NCBI RefSeq assembly: GCF_000166055.1
Contig: NC_014664.1
Span: 3,689,501 to 3,753,500 of the forward strand
Length of the DNA: 64,000 bases
Source of the DNA: Rhodomicrobium vannielii ATCC 17100
Lineage (GTDB): Bacteria; Pseudomonadota; Alphaproteobacteria; Rhizobiales; Rhodomicrobiaceae
Reading direction: 5' to 3'
Position numbers and translations under genes: made by a program. The notes under the pieces are model-generated. The model saw only the letters and a list, made by a program, of their open reading frames with translations. It was not told where the DNA came from and did not search any database. This document shows positions 37,082 through 46,028 of the stretch, in pieces (position 1 is the first letter of the stretch; each line of letters starts with the position of its first letter).

Positions 37082-37671
37082 AGCGCCTGCTCCAGCCGCC
37101 GGTGGAACGCCGCGCGGCTTATCTCCTGAGCGCCGAATTGCCGCAGGTGCTCGGTGACGAATTGCGTGTCGAGCAGACAGAAATCGCCATAACGGAGCCT
37201 TGCCGCGAGATAGACGAGCGCCACCTTCGAGGCATCGGTTTCGTAGGAGAACATGCTCTCGCCGAAGAAGGACCGTCCGAGCGCCACGCCGTAAAGTCCG
37301 CCGACAAGCTTGCCGTCACGCCACGTTTCGACGGTATGGCAGTAGCCCATGTCGAAGAGATCGGCGTAAAGTTCGCGGATGCGCCTGTTGATCCAGGTGG
37401 TGCGGCGCCCCGCGCGCGAGGACGCGCAGCCCTCGATCACGCCGTGATAGTCGCTGTCGACGCGGACCTCGAACTTGCCCTGCTTGATGACGCGGGCAAG
37501 CCGGCGGGGCACGTGCAACCCTTCAAGGGCGAGGATACCGCGCCGTTCCGGTTCGATCCAGTAAAGCGTCGTATCCTCGGCACTTTCGGCCATCGGAAAG
37601 ATGCCGCAGGCATATGCTTTGAGCAGAACCTGCGGCGTGATTTCAATGCTGAGATTGGAGGGCGATCCCAT
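36979..37671 (-). CDS. aat: Leucyl/phenylalanyl-tRNA--protein transferase
   Basis: A 230-residue L/F transferase: ITPQVLLKAYACGIFPMAES, YWIEPERRGILALEGLHVPR, VGGLYGVALGRSFFGESMFS and LLDTQFVTEHLRQFGA. It adds Leu or Phe to N-terminal Arg/Lys of proteins for ClpS/ClpAP degradation in the cytoplasm. It lies downstream of accC with 47 bp between them on the same strand. Its 3' end overlaps the DUF2155 gene. Confidence 0.95.
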   Translation of the reverse strand: MGSPSNLSIEITPQVLLKAYACGIFPMAESAEDTTLYWIEPERRGILALEGLHVPRRLARVIKQGKFEVRVDSDYHGVIEGCASSRAGRRTTWINRRIRELYADLFDMGYCHTVETWRDGKLVGGLYGVALGRSFFGESMFSYETDASKVALVYLAARLRYGDFCLLDTQFVTEHLRQFGAQEISRAAFHRRLEQALQGFGAFDRLPADMSAEGVLQLVSHTSKVGCSTA

Positions 37672-37718
37672 GGTCCGCGAACCTGCCTTTTCGTCGCGAA
37701 AGAACCCGTCCCTCTAAT

Positions 37719-39059
37719 CTAATGCTTCTGGAGATAATTTTCGAGCCAGTGAATGTCGTAAACCCCGTCGACGATGTCCGATTGCTGAATCAACGTTGAA
37801 AACAGCGGGATCGTTGTCTCGATGCCGTCGATCACGAACTCGCCGAGCGCACGACGCAACCGCATAAGGCATTCATTGCGGTTCTTGCCGTGCACGATCA
37901 GCTTGCCGATGAGGCTGTCGTAATAGGCCGGGATGGTGTAGCCCGCATACACGCCGGAATCGACGCGCACCCCGAGGCCTCCCGGCGGGTGGAAGTAGGA
38001 GATCTTGCCGGGCGATGGTCGGAAGGTGGTCGGGTTTTCCGCGTTGATGCGGCATTCAATGGCGTGGCCGTCGAAGCGGACTTCATCCTGCGTGAAGGAG
38101 AGGCCCGCACCGGCCGCGATCTGGATCTGTTCGATCACCAGATCGATGCCCGTGACCATTTCCGTCACCGGATGCTCCACCTGAAGGCGGGTGTTCATCT
38201 CGATGAAGAAGAACTCTCCGTCTTCATAAAGGAACTCGACCGTACCGGCGTTGCGGTATTTCAGCTTGCGCATCGCGCGCGCAACCGTCTCGCCGATCTC
38301 CTTGCGCTGCGCCTCGTTGAGCGCGGGCGAAGGCGTTTCTTCGAGGATCTTCTGGTGGCGACGCTGGAGGGAGCAGTCGCGTTCGCCGAGATAGACCGCG
38401 TTGCCCTTGCCGTCGCCGATCACCTGAATTTCGATGTGGCGCGGCTTCGATAGATAGCGTTCGAGATAGAGCGCGTCGTCGCCGAAAGCGGCCTTCGATT
38501 CCGCGCGTGCGGTCGAGAGCGCGATCGGCAGTTCGGCTTCCGTGCGCGCGACCTTCATGCCGCGTCCGCCGCCGCCCGCCGCCGCCTTCACGAGCACCGG
38601 AAAGCCGATCTCGCGTGCGATGGCGATGGCTTCCTCGTTCGTCGTGACGGCGCCGCCGGAGCCGGGCACCACGGGGATGCCGAGTTCTTTCGCGGTTTCC
38701 TTCGCGCGGATCTTGTCGCCCATGAGCCGCATATGCTCGGGCGTGGGGCCGATGAACGTGACGCCGTGCTCTTCGAGGATCTCGGCGAAGCGCGCGTTCT
38801 CGGACAGGAAGCCGTAGCCTGGATGAAGCGCGTCGGCGCCGGTGATCTCACAGGCTGCGACAAGCCGGGGAATATTGAGATAGCTTTCGCTCGCCGCCGG
38901 CGGGCCGATGCACACGCTTTCGTCGGCGAGGCGCACATGCATCGCATCGGCGTCGGCCGTGGAATGCACGGCGACCGTCTTGATGCCGAGTTCCTTGCAG
39001 GCGCGCTCGATGCGAAGTGCAATCTCTCCGCGATTGGCGATCAGGATCTTGTCGAACAT
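37719..39059 (-). CDS. accC: Acetyl-CoA carboxylase, biotin carboxylase subunit
   Basis: A 446-residue ATP-grasp enzyme: [16 protein letters not shown] at the start, ATP loop [14 protein letters not shown], and the metal/biotin block [16 protein letters not shown]. Full family length, with the C-terminal domain ending [12 protein letters not shown]. It carboxylates the biotin on AccB in fatty-acid synthesis. accB precedes it by 12 bp on the same strand. Confidence 0.97.
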   Translation of the reverse strand: MFDKILIANRGEIALRIERACKELGIKTVAVHSTADADAMHVRLADESVCIGPPAASESYLNIPRLVAACEITGADALHPGYGFLSENARFAEILEEHGVTFIGPTPEHMRLMGDKIRAKETAKELGIPVVPGSGGAVTTNEEAIAIAREIGFPVLVKAAAGGGGRGMKVARTEAELPIALSTARAESKAAFGDDALYLERYLSKPRHIEIQVIGDGKGNAVYLGERDCSLQRRHQKILEETPSPALNEAQRKEIGETVARAMRKLKYRNAGTVEFLYEDGEFFFIEMNTRLQVEHPVTEMVTGIDLVIEQIQIAAGAGLSFTQDEVRFDGHAIECRINAENPTTFRPSPGKISYFHPPGGLGVRVDSGVYAGYTIPAYYDSLIGKLIVHGKNRNECLMRLRRALGEFVIDGIETTIPLFSTLIQQSDIVDGVYDIHWLENYLQKH

Positions 39060-39071
39060 GAGCCTGCCGCC

Positions 39072-39539
39072 TTATTCAATAATCATGAGCGGTTCGCCGT
39101 ATTCGACGGGCTGCCCGTTCTCCACAAGGATGCGCTTGACGGTGCCGGAGCGAGGGGCGGCGATCTGGTTCATCGTCTTCATGGCCTCGACGATGAGCAG
39201 CGTATCGCCCTCGCGCACCTGTGAGCCGACCTCGACGAAGGTCGACGCGCCCGGTTCCGGCGAACGGTAGGCGGTGCCGACCATCGGGGATGTCACAACG
39301 CCCGGATGATTTTCGAGGTTGGACGCTGGCGCGGATCCTCCCCCGGGGCCGACGCCGGCAGTGGCGGGAGGCGCGTAGCCGGAAGGGACCAGATTCGTCT
39401 GGACGCTCAGCGTGCGCGCCACGCGAACGCGAAGGTTGTTTTCCTCGATCTCGATTTCGGTCAGGCCCGTTTCATTCAGAAGCAGGGCGAGATTCCGGAT
39501 CAGATCTTCATTCGGATATTTGTTGGCCGTCTCAGGCAT
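39072..39539 (-). CDS. accB: Acetyl-CoA carboxylase biotin carboxyl carrier protein
   Basis: A 155-residue BCCP. The biotinylated Lys lies in [11 protein letters not shown]. The N-terminal helix region ([21 protein letters not shown]), the Pro/Gly/Ala-rich linker and the thumb-containing biotinyl domain ([18 protein letters not shown]) are in the usual order. The ATG overlaps the end of aroQ by 8 bp, so aroQ-accB-accC are transcribed together. Confidence 0.97.
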   Translation of the reverse strand: MPETANKYPNEDLIRNLALLLNETGLTEIEIEENNLRVRVARTLSVQTNLVPSGYAPPATAGVGPGGGSAPASNLENHPGVVTSPMVGTAYRSPEPGASTFVEVGSQVREGDTLLIVEAMKTMNQIAAPRSGTVKRILVENGQPVEYGEPLMIIE

Positions 39540-39999
39540 GGGGACTCCGGTTGATTGGAGCGGAAGCCTTCAGGATTTCCGCCACCGCGTCGAGCGCGAG
39601 CCCGTACCCTTGCGCGCCAAGTCCGCAGATAACCCCGGTTGCGGCCGGAGAAACATAGGAGCGATGGCGAAAGGCTTCGCGCTTGTAAATGTTGCTCAGG
39701 TGCACTTCGATAATCGGGAGCGAAAGCGCACGCAAAGCATCATGAATTGCGACCGATGTATGCGTGTATGCGCCCGCGTTCAGAATGAGGCCAGACGCCG
39801 CATGGCGTGCCTCCTGAATTTGGTCGACCAGCACGCCCTCGTGATTTGTCTGCCGAAAATCGATGGAAACGCCGAGAGTGGCGGCACGGTTACGCAAGGC
39901 GTCCTCGATGGTCGCAAGCGTATTGCCGCCATAAATCTCCGGCTCGCGTTCGCCGAGGAGATTGAGGTTCGGGCCGTTGAGGATGAAGATCGGCTTCAA
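39532..39999 (-). CDS. aroQ: 3-dehydroquinate dehydratase, type II
   Basis: A 155-residue Aro[21 protein letters not shown] holds the catalytic Arg and Tyr, [15 protein letters not shown] is the second block, and [15 protein letters not shown] and [12 protein letters not shown]-like [15 protein letters not shown] follow. It acts in the shikimate pathway in the cytoplasm. First gene of the aroQ-accB-accC-aat run, separated from the dsbA-like gene by ~96 bp. Confidence 0.96.
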   Translation of the reverse strand: MKPIFILNGPNLNLLGEREPEIYGGNTLATIEDALRNRAATLGVSIDFRQTNHEGVLVDQIQEARHAASGLILNAGAYTHTSVAIHDALRALSLPIIEVHLSNIYKREAFRHRSYVSPAATGVICGLGAQGYGLALDAVAEILKASAPINRSPHA

Positions 40000-40095
40000 G
40001 GCAACAGGTCCATGGCTTTCGAAAAGACAAGCGACAGGGCCGGGCGAACCCGGCCGTGCTCTTGTTAACAGCTTTCGTATCTCAGCGCAAAAGCG

Positions 40096-40923
40096 TCAGG
40101 ATTTTTTCTCGTCTTTTGCACCGGGCGCGGATGCGGCTTCGGCGCATGCCTTGCAGCCGTCCTTGCGTGTATCTTCGACGACCTTTTTCAACGCGTCGTA
40201 ATCTGCGGCGCCGGGAGTGACCTTGTCGCCGACGACGAAGGTTGGCGTTCCGTCGACGAACATGCGCTTGCCGATCTCGCCGATTTTCGCCACGAGCGCC
40301 TCCGTCTCGGGTGAAGCGCTATCGGCCTTCACCTTCTCCATGTCGAGGCCGATCTGTTCGGCGACCTTGAGTGCGCTTTCCTTGTTGGCGCGGCCTGCGG
40401 CGAACATCGCCTTGTGGAACTCGAAATATTTGCCCTGTTTCGCGGCGGCGAGGGCCACTTTCGAGGCATCGGCCGAGCCTTGCGACAAGATGGGATATTC
40501 CATGAACACCACCTTGACCTTCTTGTCGGCGTCAAGAAGCTTTACGACCTCCGGCAGAGCGTGGCGACAATAACCGCAATTATAATCGAAGAACTCGACG
40601 AGCGTGACGTCGCCCTGACCAATCGTCAGCGGCGCGAGCTCTGATTTCAGCCCCGAAAGGCTCTTGTAGAACTCAGGCATGCGCGAACGGGTGGCTTCGC
40701 CGCGCTTGGCTTCGGCCTTCTTCTCGAAGGCGTCCTGAACTTCGAGCAGGATTTCCGGGTGAGAGACGAGGTAATCCTTCACGATCTTCTCGATGGACCG
40801 CGTCTGTCCATCGGTGAACGTGTCCGTCTGCGCGCGTGCCGCAATGGGTGCCGCTATGGAAAGGGACAGGGCCATCGCCGCCGGCACGGCAAGCGCGACG
40901 GCTCTCTTCATTATCGTTTTCAT
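40096..40923 (-). CDS. DsbA-family periplasmic thiol oxidoreductase
   Basis: A 275-residue protein with a signal peptide (RAVALAVPAAMALSLSIAAPIAARA), a helical N-terminal stretch and a thioredoxin fold. The active site is C116-G-Y-C119 (FFDYNCGYCRH) and the cis-Pro loop is GTPTFVVGDKV. It resembles the DsbA/ScsC-like (DSBA_oxidoreductase plus Com1-like) proteins common in Rhizobiales. Two extra Cys near the C-terminus (DGCKACAE) may interact with the active site. It lies 49 bp downstream of the M48 protease gene. Confidence 0.9.
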   Translation of the reverse strand: MKTIMKRAVALAVPAAMALSLSIAAPIAARAQTDTFTDGQTRSIEKIVKDYLVSHPEILLEVQDAFEKKAEAKRGEATRSRMPEFYKSLSGLKSELAPLTIGQGDVTLVEFFDYNCGYCRHALPEVVKLLDADKKVKVVFMEYPILSQGSADASKVALAAAKQGKYFEFHKAMFAAGRANKESALKVAEQIGLDMEKVKADSASPETEALVAKIGEIGKRMFVDGTPTFVVGDKVTPGAADYDALKKVVEDTRKDGCKACAEAASAPGAKDEKKS

Positions 40924-40972
40924 CAGTCTCTCCGGGATTTCCGTTTCTGGTGGCTAGCGCAAATCGACGCGG

Positions 40973-42346
40973 CTAACCACGCACTTTTTCCATCTTGAAG
41001 TTTACGATGTCGTCAGCCTTGACCCAGCCGGGCGAACCGGCGGCAAGACCGTTCTTTGCGCGCTCCGCCATCATCTTGGCCACCTTCACGTCGCCCTTGT
41101 GGAAAGCTGCCAGCGCCGAGGCGAGGTCGGCTTCGGGGAAGCGTCTGAGCTTGCCGTAAGCCTGTGCCTGGAGGCGATAGCCGAGATAGGACTGCTCTTC
41201 TTCCACCATTCCCACGCGCAACAACTGAAGCGCTTCATCTGCGCTGCCGCCGCCGCTTTCGAGGATCGCCTGCGCCAGCTCGATGCGCATGAAACCCGAC
41301 TTCGACACGAGGGACACCGCCTTGCGGAACGGCGCGACCGCTTCCTTCGCCCTTCCGCTTTCGAGAAGAAATGTGCCTTTCAACTCGTGAAACCAAGGGT
41401 TCTGCGGCTGCTGCGCGATAAGTTCCTCAAGGGCGGGCGCGGCGGACGGATAGCCGCCCATGTGATACTTCATGATGGCGCGCGCGTAGCGGGATGGCAG
41501 GCCGTTGTCATTATACTGGCGTGCGATCGCCTGCGGGTTGTTCTTCCATGTGTAGGCCGCGATCTTGGCCCGCACGAGATCGTGGCGAAGCTGAAGTTGC
41601 GCCGAATCCTTCTGACCGAAGTACGGGCTCTTTTTCGCGATTTCCTCAAGCTGCGCGATGCGCTCGGCGGGCACCGGATGCGTCTGGATGTACGGATCGA
41701 CCCTTGTATTGCCGAGCGACTGGTTCGCGAAATAGCGGAAGGTCTTCAGCATCCCCGCCGGCGACTGCTGCGACTTGTTCAGGAACTCGACACCGGCCTG
41801 GTCGGCGGCGGATTCCTGCGCGCGTCGATAAGAGAGGATCGAGCGCATCAGCACCTGCGAGCCGCCCATCATCATCGCCGAGCCGCCCTGCATCGCTTCG
41901 CTGCTACCGCTTGCCGCGCCGCCGACCATAGTGCCGATGCTCAGGACCTGGAGCATGAGCGCCGCCGTCTGCATCTTCGCGATCTGCTGGCGAAGGCCGG
42001 TGATATGGCCGCCCTTGATGTGCCCCGTCTCGTGGGCGATGACGCCGATGATCTGGTTCGGCGTCTCGGACTGAAGGATCGCGCCCGTGTTGATGAACAT
42101 GTTGCGCCCGTCGACGACGAACGCGTTGAAGCTGCCATCGTTGACGAGATGGACCTTGATATTGTTGCCGGAAACGCCCGCCGCGCGGAAGATGGGCGCG
42201 GTGTAATCGGCGATGAGCGCCTCGGTCTCGGCGTCGCGGATAAGGCTGATTTCCTGCGCCGCAGCCGTAGCGCTCGCCGCAGTGGCAAAAATTGCGACGC
42301 AAGCCGCCAATTTTCTCAAGCGCGAAATCGTTTGTGATAAAGCCAT
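40973..42346 (-). CDS. M48 family metalloprotease with TPR domain (BepA/YfgC-like)
   Basis: A 457-residue exported zinc protease. A signal peptide (LAACVAIFATAASATAAA) is followed by a peptidase M48 domain with HETGH (GVIAHETGHIKGG) and a third ligand in the AQESAADQAGVEFL block. C-terminal TPR-like repeats (HELKGTFLLESGRAKEAVAPF, YRLQAQAYGKLRRFPEADLA) follow. BepA helps assembly or removal of misfolded outer-membrane proteins. I start at ATG 42346. A longer frame to 42583 adds 79 residues in front of the signal peptide. Confidence 0.9.
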   Translation of the reverse strand: MALSQTISRLRKLAACVAIFATAASATAAAQEISLIRDAETEALIADYTAPIFRAAGVSGNNIKVHLVNDGSFNAFVVDGRNMFINTGAILQSETPNQIIGVIAHETGHIKGGHITGLRQQIAKMQTAALMLQVLSIGTMVGGAASGSSEAMQGGSAMMMGGSQVLMRSILSYRRAQESAADQAGVEFLNKSQQSPAGMLKTFRYFANQSLGNTRVDPYIQTHPVPAERIAQLEEIAKKSPYFGQKDSAQLQLRHDLVRAKIAAYTWKNNPQAIARQYNDNGLPSRYARAIMKYHMGGYPSAAPALEELIAQQPQNPWFHELKGTFLLESGRAKEAVAPFRKAVSLVSKSGFMRIELAQAILESGGGSADEALQLLRVGMVEEEQSYLGYRLQAQAYGKLRRFPEADLASALAAFHKGDVKVAKMMAERAKNGLAAGSPGWVKADDIVNFKMEKVRG

Positions 42347-42528
42347 TTGGAAACTTCCACCCCGGATGGCGCCGCTTGCCGAAGGTTCATACCGAGCCGA
42401 CGGGGCATGCATCGAACGGAATTTTTTGAGGAATAATGGCGGTGGAATTCGGGCGTAAGGATGACGCGGGCGCGGTTCGCTGCCTGCGGATCTATGGACC
42501 GGACAGGCTCGCGAAAGGATGAAAGGCC

Positions 42529-43722
42529 ATGGACGAAAACGTGACACATAGCGAAGCGCCCGCACGGACCGTGCTTTCGCCATCGCTTCGCAGCGCGATC
42601 GGCGCGTTCGTCGTCATGGACGTGATGCGCGAGGCGAACCGGCTTCAGGCGGCGGGTGGCGACATCATCCACATGGAAGTTGGCCAGCCGGGCACGCCCG
42701 CGCCGCGCCTCGTGCGCGAGGCGGTAAAGCGCGCGATCGATGACGGCCCGCTCGGCTATACTGACGCGTTGGGCCTCCCGGCGCTTCGCGAACGCATCGC
42801 GCGGCATTATGCCGATGCCTACGGCGTTAACGTATCGCCGTCGCGCATCGTGGTGACGACGGGCTCGTCGGCGGGCTTCGTGCTGGCGTTTCTTGCGCTG
42901 CTCAACCCCGGCGAAGGGCTCGCGCTGCCACGTCCGGGCTACCCCTGCTATCGCCAGATCGCGCGCGTGCTCGACCTCGTGCCGGTGCCTGTCGCGGCGG
43001 GCGCTGTCACAGGTTACGCGCCGACGCCGGATGCGCTGGCCGCCGCCTTCCGCGACCGAGGCGCGCGCGCCGTAGTGCTGGCCAGCCCCTCGAACCCGAC
43101 CGGCGCCATGCTATCGCCAGCCGCGCTCGGCCTCCTCGTCGAAACGGCGCGTGAGGCGGGCGCGTGGTTCATCTCGGACGAAATCTACCACGGGCTGACC
43201 TACGGCGCTCCGGCCGCGACCGCGCTCGCCTTTTCGGACGACGCCATCGTCATCAACAGCTTCTCGAAATATTACTCGATGACCGGCTGGCGGGTTGGCT
43301 GGATGGTCGTGCCCGAGCGCCTAGTGCGTGTGTTCGAGCGCGTCGCGCAGAACCTCTACATTTCGACGCCCACCGCCTCGCAAGTTGGCGCGCTGGCGGC
43401 GTTCGAAGCGGTTGAGGAACTGGAGGCGTACAAGGCCGTGTATGCCAGAAACCGCGACCTGCTTCTGGAGGAACTGCCGCGCGCTGGCTTCGGCCGCCTC
43501 GCCCCCGCCGATGGTGCCTTCTACGTGTATGCAGACGCAGGCGCTATCACCGATGATTCCGCCGCTTTCGTGCGCCGCATGCTGGCGGAGACGGGCGTGG
43601 CCGCGACCCCCGGCGTCGATTTCGACGAGGAGGACGGGCACCGCTTCATTCGCTTCAGCTATGCCGGGCCGTTCGAACGCATGCGCGAGGCGGCGGCGCG
43701 GCTGAAGGCGTGGCGCGGCTGA
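42529..43722 (+). CDS. Class I/II PLP aminotransferase
   Basis: A 397-residue fold-type I aminotransferase: GQPGTPAPRLVREAV, PSNPTGAML and the PLP lysine in NSFSKYYSMTGWRVGW. ISTPTASQVGA follows. It groups with aspartate or aromatic aminotransferase-like enzymes, and the substrate cannot be assigned. It is divergent from the M48 protease gene (start-to-start gap 182 bp). A hairpin terminator follows at 43756-43794. Confidence 0.88.
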   Translation: MDENVTHSEAPARTVLSPSLRSAIGAFVVMDVMREANRLQAAGGDIIHMEVGQPGTPAPRLVREAVKRAIDDGPLGYTDALGLPALRERIARHYADAYGVNVSPSRIVVTTGSSAGFVLAFLALLNPGEGLALPRPGYPCYRQIARVLDLVPVPVAAGAVTGYAPTPDALAAAFRDRGARAVVLASPSNPTGAMLSPAALGLLVETAREAGAWFISDEIYHGLTYGAPAATALAFSDDAIVINSFSKYYSMTGWRVGWMVVPERLVRVFERVAQNLYISTPTASQVGALAAFEAVEELEAYKAVYARNRDLLLEELPRAGFGRLAPADGAFYVYADAGAITDDSAAFVRRMLAETGVAATPGVDFDEEDGHRFIRFSYAGPFERMREAAARLKAWRG

Positions 43723-43755
43723 AATTCCCAGATTGAACGCAACTTAAATCACGAA

Positions 43756-43794
43756 AGAGGCCGCGTGGGCGTCGGGCGTGACTTCGCGGCCTCT
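43756..43794. terminator. Bidirectional hairpin between converging genes
   Basis: A perfect 10-bp stem AGAGGCCGCG / CGCGGCCTCT around a 19-base loop, between the aminotransferase and the Cys-rich protein gene. Confidence 0.65.
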
Positions 43795-43801
43795 CCCGCT
43801 T

Positions 43802-44266
43802 TCACCGAGCCCAGGCGGGGCCGGTGTTTTCAAGCGCGACCACGCAGGGCTGCGCAAGTTCCGCTTTATGCTGCGTCAGGCAGCGACGCACCTGTCCTTG
43901 CACATGCTCCACCTCCGGGCAGAACTTCGCGATCTCCGTCATGCAGAGGCTCGCCACCGGGCCGGTACCGGGGCCACGATCGGCGGCCGTCGATTCGACC
44001 GCGGTCAGGCACGGTTCTGAAAGCTCCTTGATCTTGCCCGCGAGGCAATCGCGCTGCCCCGCAGCCGGAACAGTCGCGCAGTGCTTTTCGATATCGGCGG
44101 GACACAGCTTCGTGACGATACCCTGCCACATGCCTCTCCCGCCGCCCATTCCGCCGCCGCCCATTCCGCCGCCGCCCATTCCGCCACCCATGCCACCTTG
44201 AGCCGCAGCCCCGGTCGCGAGCGCGAGTCCGAGCGCCGCCGCAAGTGCCATTCGTGCAGGTCTCAT
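43802..44266 (-). CDS. Exported Cys-rich (GLG1-repeat-like) protein with Gly-Met tract
   Basis: A 154-residue protein. A signal peptide (MALAAALGLALATGAAA) is followed by a Gly/Met tract of repeated GGMGGG units (residues ~24-44), then two Cys-rich repeats. Repeat 1 has C55, C63, C74, C86 and repeat 2 has C108, C116, C129, C141, the spacing of eukaryotic GLG1-type repeats that also occur in proteobacteria. The Cys are probably paired in the periplasm. The function is unknown; Met and Cys could bind copper. GGAGG precedes the ATG. Confidence 0.8.
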   Translation of the reverse strand: MRPARMALAAALGLALATGAAAQGGMGGGMGGGGMGGGGMGGGRGMWQGIVTKLCPADIEKHCATVPAAGQRDCLAGKIKELSEPCLTAVESTAADRGPGTGPVASLCMTEIAKFCPEVEHVQGQVRRCLTQHKAELAQPCVVALENTGPAWAR

Positions 44267-44890
44267 GCAATCCTCCTGTGGCTGTAACGCTGGTGAAACG
44301 AATTTGACATTCGCGATTGAGCTTCACCCAGATGTCAAAAGCTCCACCAGAAACATGAAGTTGCTCTTGGTCTTGCGATTCCGACATTCGCGAGGGTGCC
44401 GCACGCGGACGCACAAGCCGAAATCTGAACCGCCAGAAGCTTGCGCCCTGAAACGTGAGGCTTTGCTGATTGCGGATGTCAGCGAGTTGTCAGTTTCGAG
44501 CATGGGAAGCCTCGCAATTGGTTCCGTTGGACCAAAATTTCGAATAAGCCTGCAAAAAATAGAACAAACCACTTGAACATTGGGCATCACCGTAAGCTGC
44601 GGCGTTTCGAAGCGCGGCCGCGAAAGCCGCTCCGCTTTCGCCGGAAAGCTGCGCGAGCCGTCCGATGGCCGCGACAGGCGCGCCGAAGCGACGCGCCCTT
44701 TCACCCTTCGGGCGCTTCGGCCTTGAACGGATGGGCTTTCCCGCCTTTATGGTGATTGGCGAGGATCGGCCGACGGCCCTTGCAGCGGGCGCTTCAGCCC
44801 CATCGCGAAGCTACAGGTTTCTAATCTGACGCGTTTTCGTCACGCGAAACGACATTCCTTCGCTCGAAAACGCTCTTTGGAGCACACACG
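44267..44890. other. 624-bp intergenic region, no gene
   Basis: It holds copy 2 of the palindromic repeat (44830-44875). The remainder shows no frame with family signals or ribosome-binding site on either strand. It probably carries promoters of the divergent flanking genes. Confidence 0.5.
44830..44875. repeat. Palindromic intergenic repeat, copy 2
   Basis: Read on the minus strand: AGCGTTTTCGAGCGAAG then GCGTGACGAAAACGCG. It shares its first 17 bases and its closing arm with the copy at 33360-33406. Confidence 0.65.
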
Positions 44891-45433
44891 TTGAATTTTC
44901 AGGATCGCTTTTCGCGGCCGGGCGCAACCGCCGCCCTGATCGAAAGGCTGAATGCAGACCTCCTTTCCCATCCGAGCGCGACCGACACGCTCGACCGCTG
45001 GTGCCGCGCGTCAGGCCGCCTTCCAAGCGCGGCGCTCACCGCCGAAGTGCACCGCGACGGCGCGCGGCGTGACCTGACCGACGAAGAATGCGCACGCCTC
45101 GCCATCTCGCCGGACGACGCGCTGCGCTATCGCCTCGTGCGCATCTTCTTCGGCGACAAGTTTCTGTCCGAAGCGGAAAACTGGTATATCCCGGCGCGGC
45201 TTCCCGCTGAAATGAACCACCTTCTTGAAGAGACGGAGACGCCGTTCGGGCGCGTGGTCGAGGATCTCGATTTCCGGCGCGAAACGCTGTCGTCGGACGT
45301 GCTGTGGACGCCCACCTCAGACGCGCGCGCGCCGATCCTTCGCCACCGCGCCATCCTCTCGAACGGCGCGACGCCGATTTCGCTCGTGGTCGAGACTTAT
45401 CAGCCGGGCGTGCTGTTTTTCCACGCGGGGTGA
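44891..45433 (+). CDS. Chorismate-lyase-like (UbiC/UTRA fold) protein, tentative
   Basis: A 180-residue soluble protein. LRYRLVRIFFGDKFLSEAENWYIPARL, followed by ETETPFGRVVEDL, an ILRHRAIL strand and a closing VVETYQPGVLFF, fit the chorismate-lyase-like fold by pattern. Conserved Arg and Glu (RHRAIL, VVETYQPG) sit where UbiC has its catalytic pair, but this is a manual comparison. No ubi genes are adjacent. TTG is the annotated first codon, with GGAGC upstream; ATG does not occur nearby. Could be an uncharacterised Rhizobiales family. Confidence 0.62.
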   Translation: MNFQDRFSRPGATAALIERLNADLLSHPSATDTLDRWCRASGRLPSAALTAEVHRDGARRDLTDEECARLAISPDDALRYRLVRIFFGDKFLSEAENWYIPARLPAEMNHLLEETETPFGRVVEDLDFRRETLSSDVLWTPTSDARAPILRHRAILSNGATPISLVVETYQPGVLFFHAG

Positions 45434-45457
45434 GTGCAAGTGAAGAGTCTCAAATGC

Positions 45458-45541
45458 TGGTGCGCACGGAGGGACTTGAACCCCCACGCCTTGCGGCAGT
45501 AGGACCTAAACCTACCGTGTCTGCCATTTCACCACGTGCGC
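45458..45541 (-). tRNA. tRNA-Leu (UAG)
   Basis: On the minus strand the 7-bp acceptor stem GCGCACG / CGTGCGC is perfect, with discriminator A and encoded CCA. The anticodon arm is GTAGG-TTTAGGT-CCTAC with anticodon TAG. A variable arm and GGTTCAAGTCC T-loop follow. The long variable arm and TGG-CAGAC D-arm fit class II leucine tRNA. Confidence 0.95.
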
Positions 45542-46028
45542 CGCGTCCCCGTTTGGTCCTTGCGTCCCGGTCTTTGTCCCAGAATTGTAGCGGGGATGCA
45601 AGTGCTGCACAGCGCTTTTCAGTCCAGTTCTGGGTCCATCCTGAGCTGGCTTCCGTCTCGCTCTCCTCGTGAGGGGCCGCGAGCCCGCCTTGATGACGGC
45701 GCGACATTGACTTAGACTATCGATTATATGGAGATTGGCTTTGAGCGGGCTAGAAAGGGCGGGCCAGCCTTGCGAATTTACCGGTGGGCGACTCCGCAAA
45801 ACCGGCAACGTGTCGAAAGCTCGATCAACGGTGATCGCAACAGGCTTTTCCCGGCTCGTTCGCCTTCATGCTGCCGGTTATCTTCGTTAACGACTTGAAA
45901 CTATGGCGAGCTGTCTGAGCGCGGCTTTTTTCCTGAACTGATCGTGGCACTGATCTGGGTACAGCCTATTCAGCCAGCGGTTCACGAAACTTCGGCTTGG
46001 GAATGATCGATGATATCGCCGGTATTCG
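45542..46028. other. 487-bp intergenic region, no gene
   Basis: It lies upstream of both the tRNA-Leu (minus strand) and the aldehyde dehydrogenase gene (plus strand), so it should carry both promoters. I see no integrase fragment, attachment-site repeat of the tRNA 3' end, or supported frame. Confidence 0.5.

Noticed and set aside
44120-44190. CRISPR-like short tandem repeats
   Set aside because: The repeat is the in-frame coding sequence for the Gly-Met tract, with no spacers.
45458-46028. Genomic-island insertion at tRNA-Leu
   Set aside because: No integrase and no duplicated tRNA 3' end was seen; downstream genes look like ordinary metabolism.
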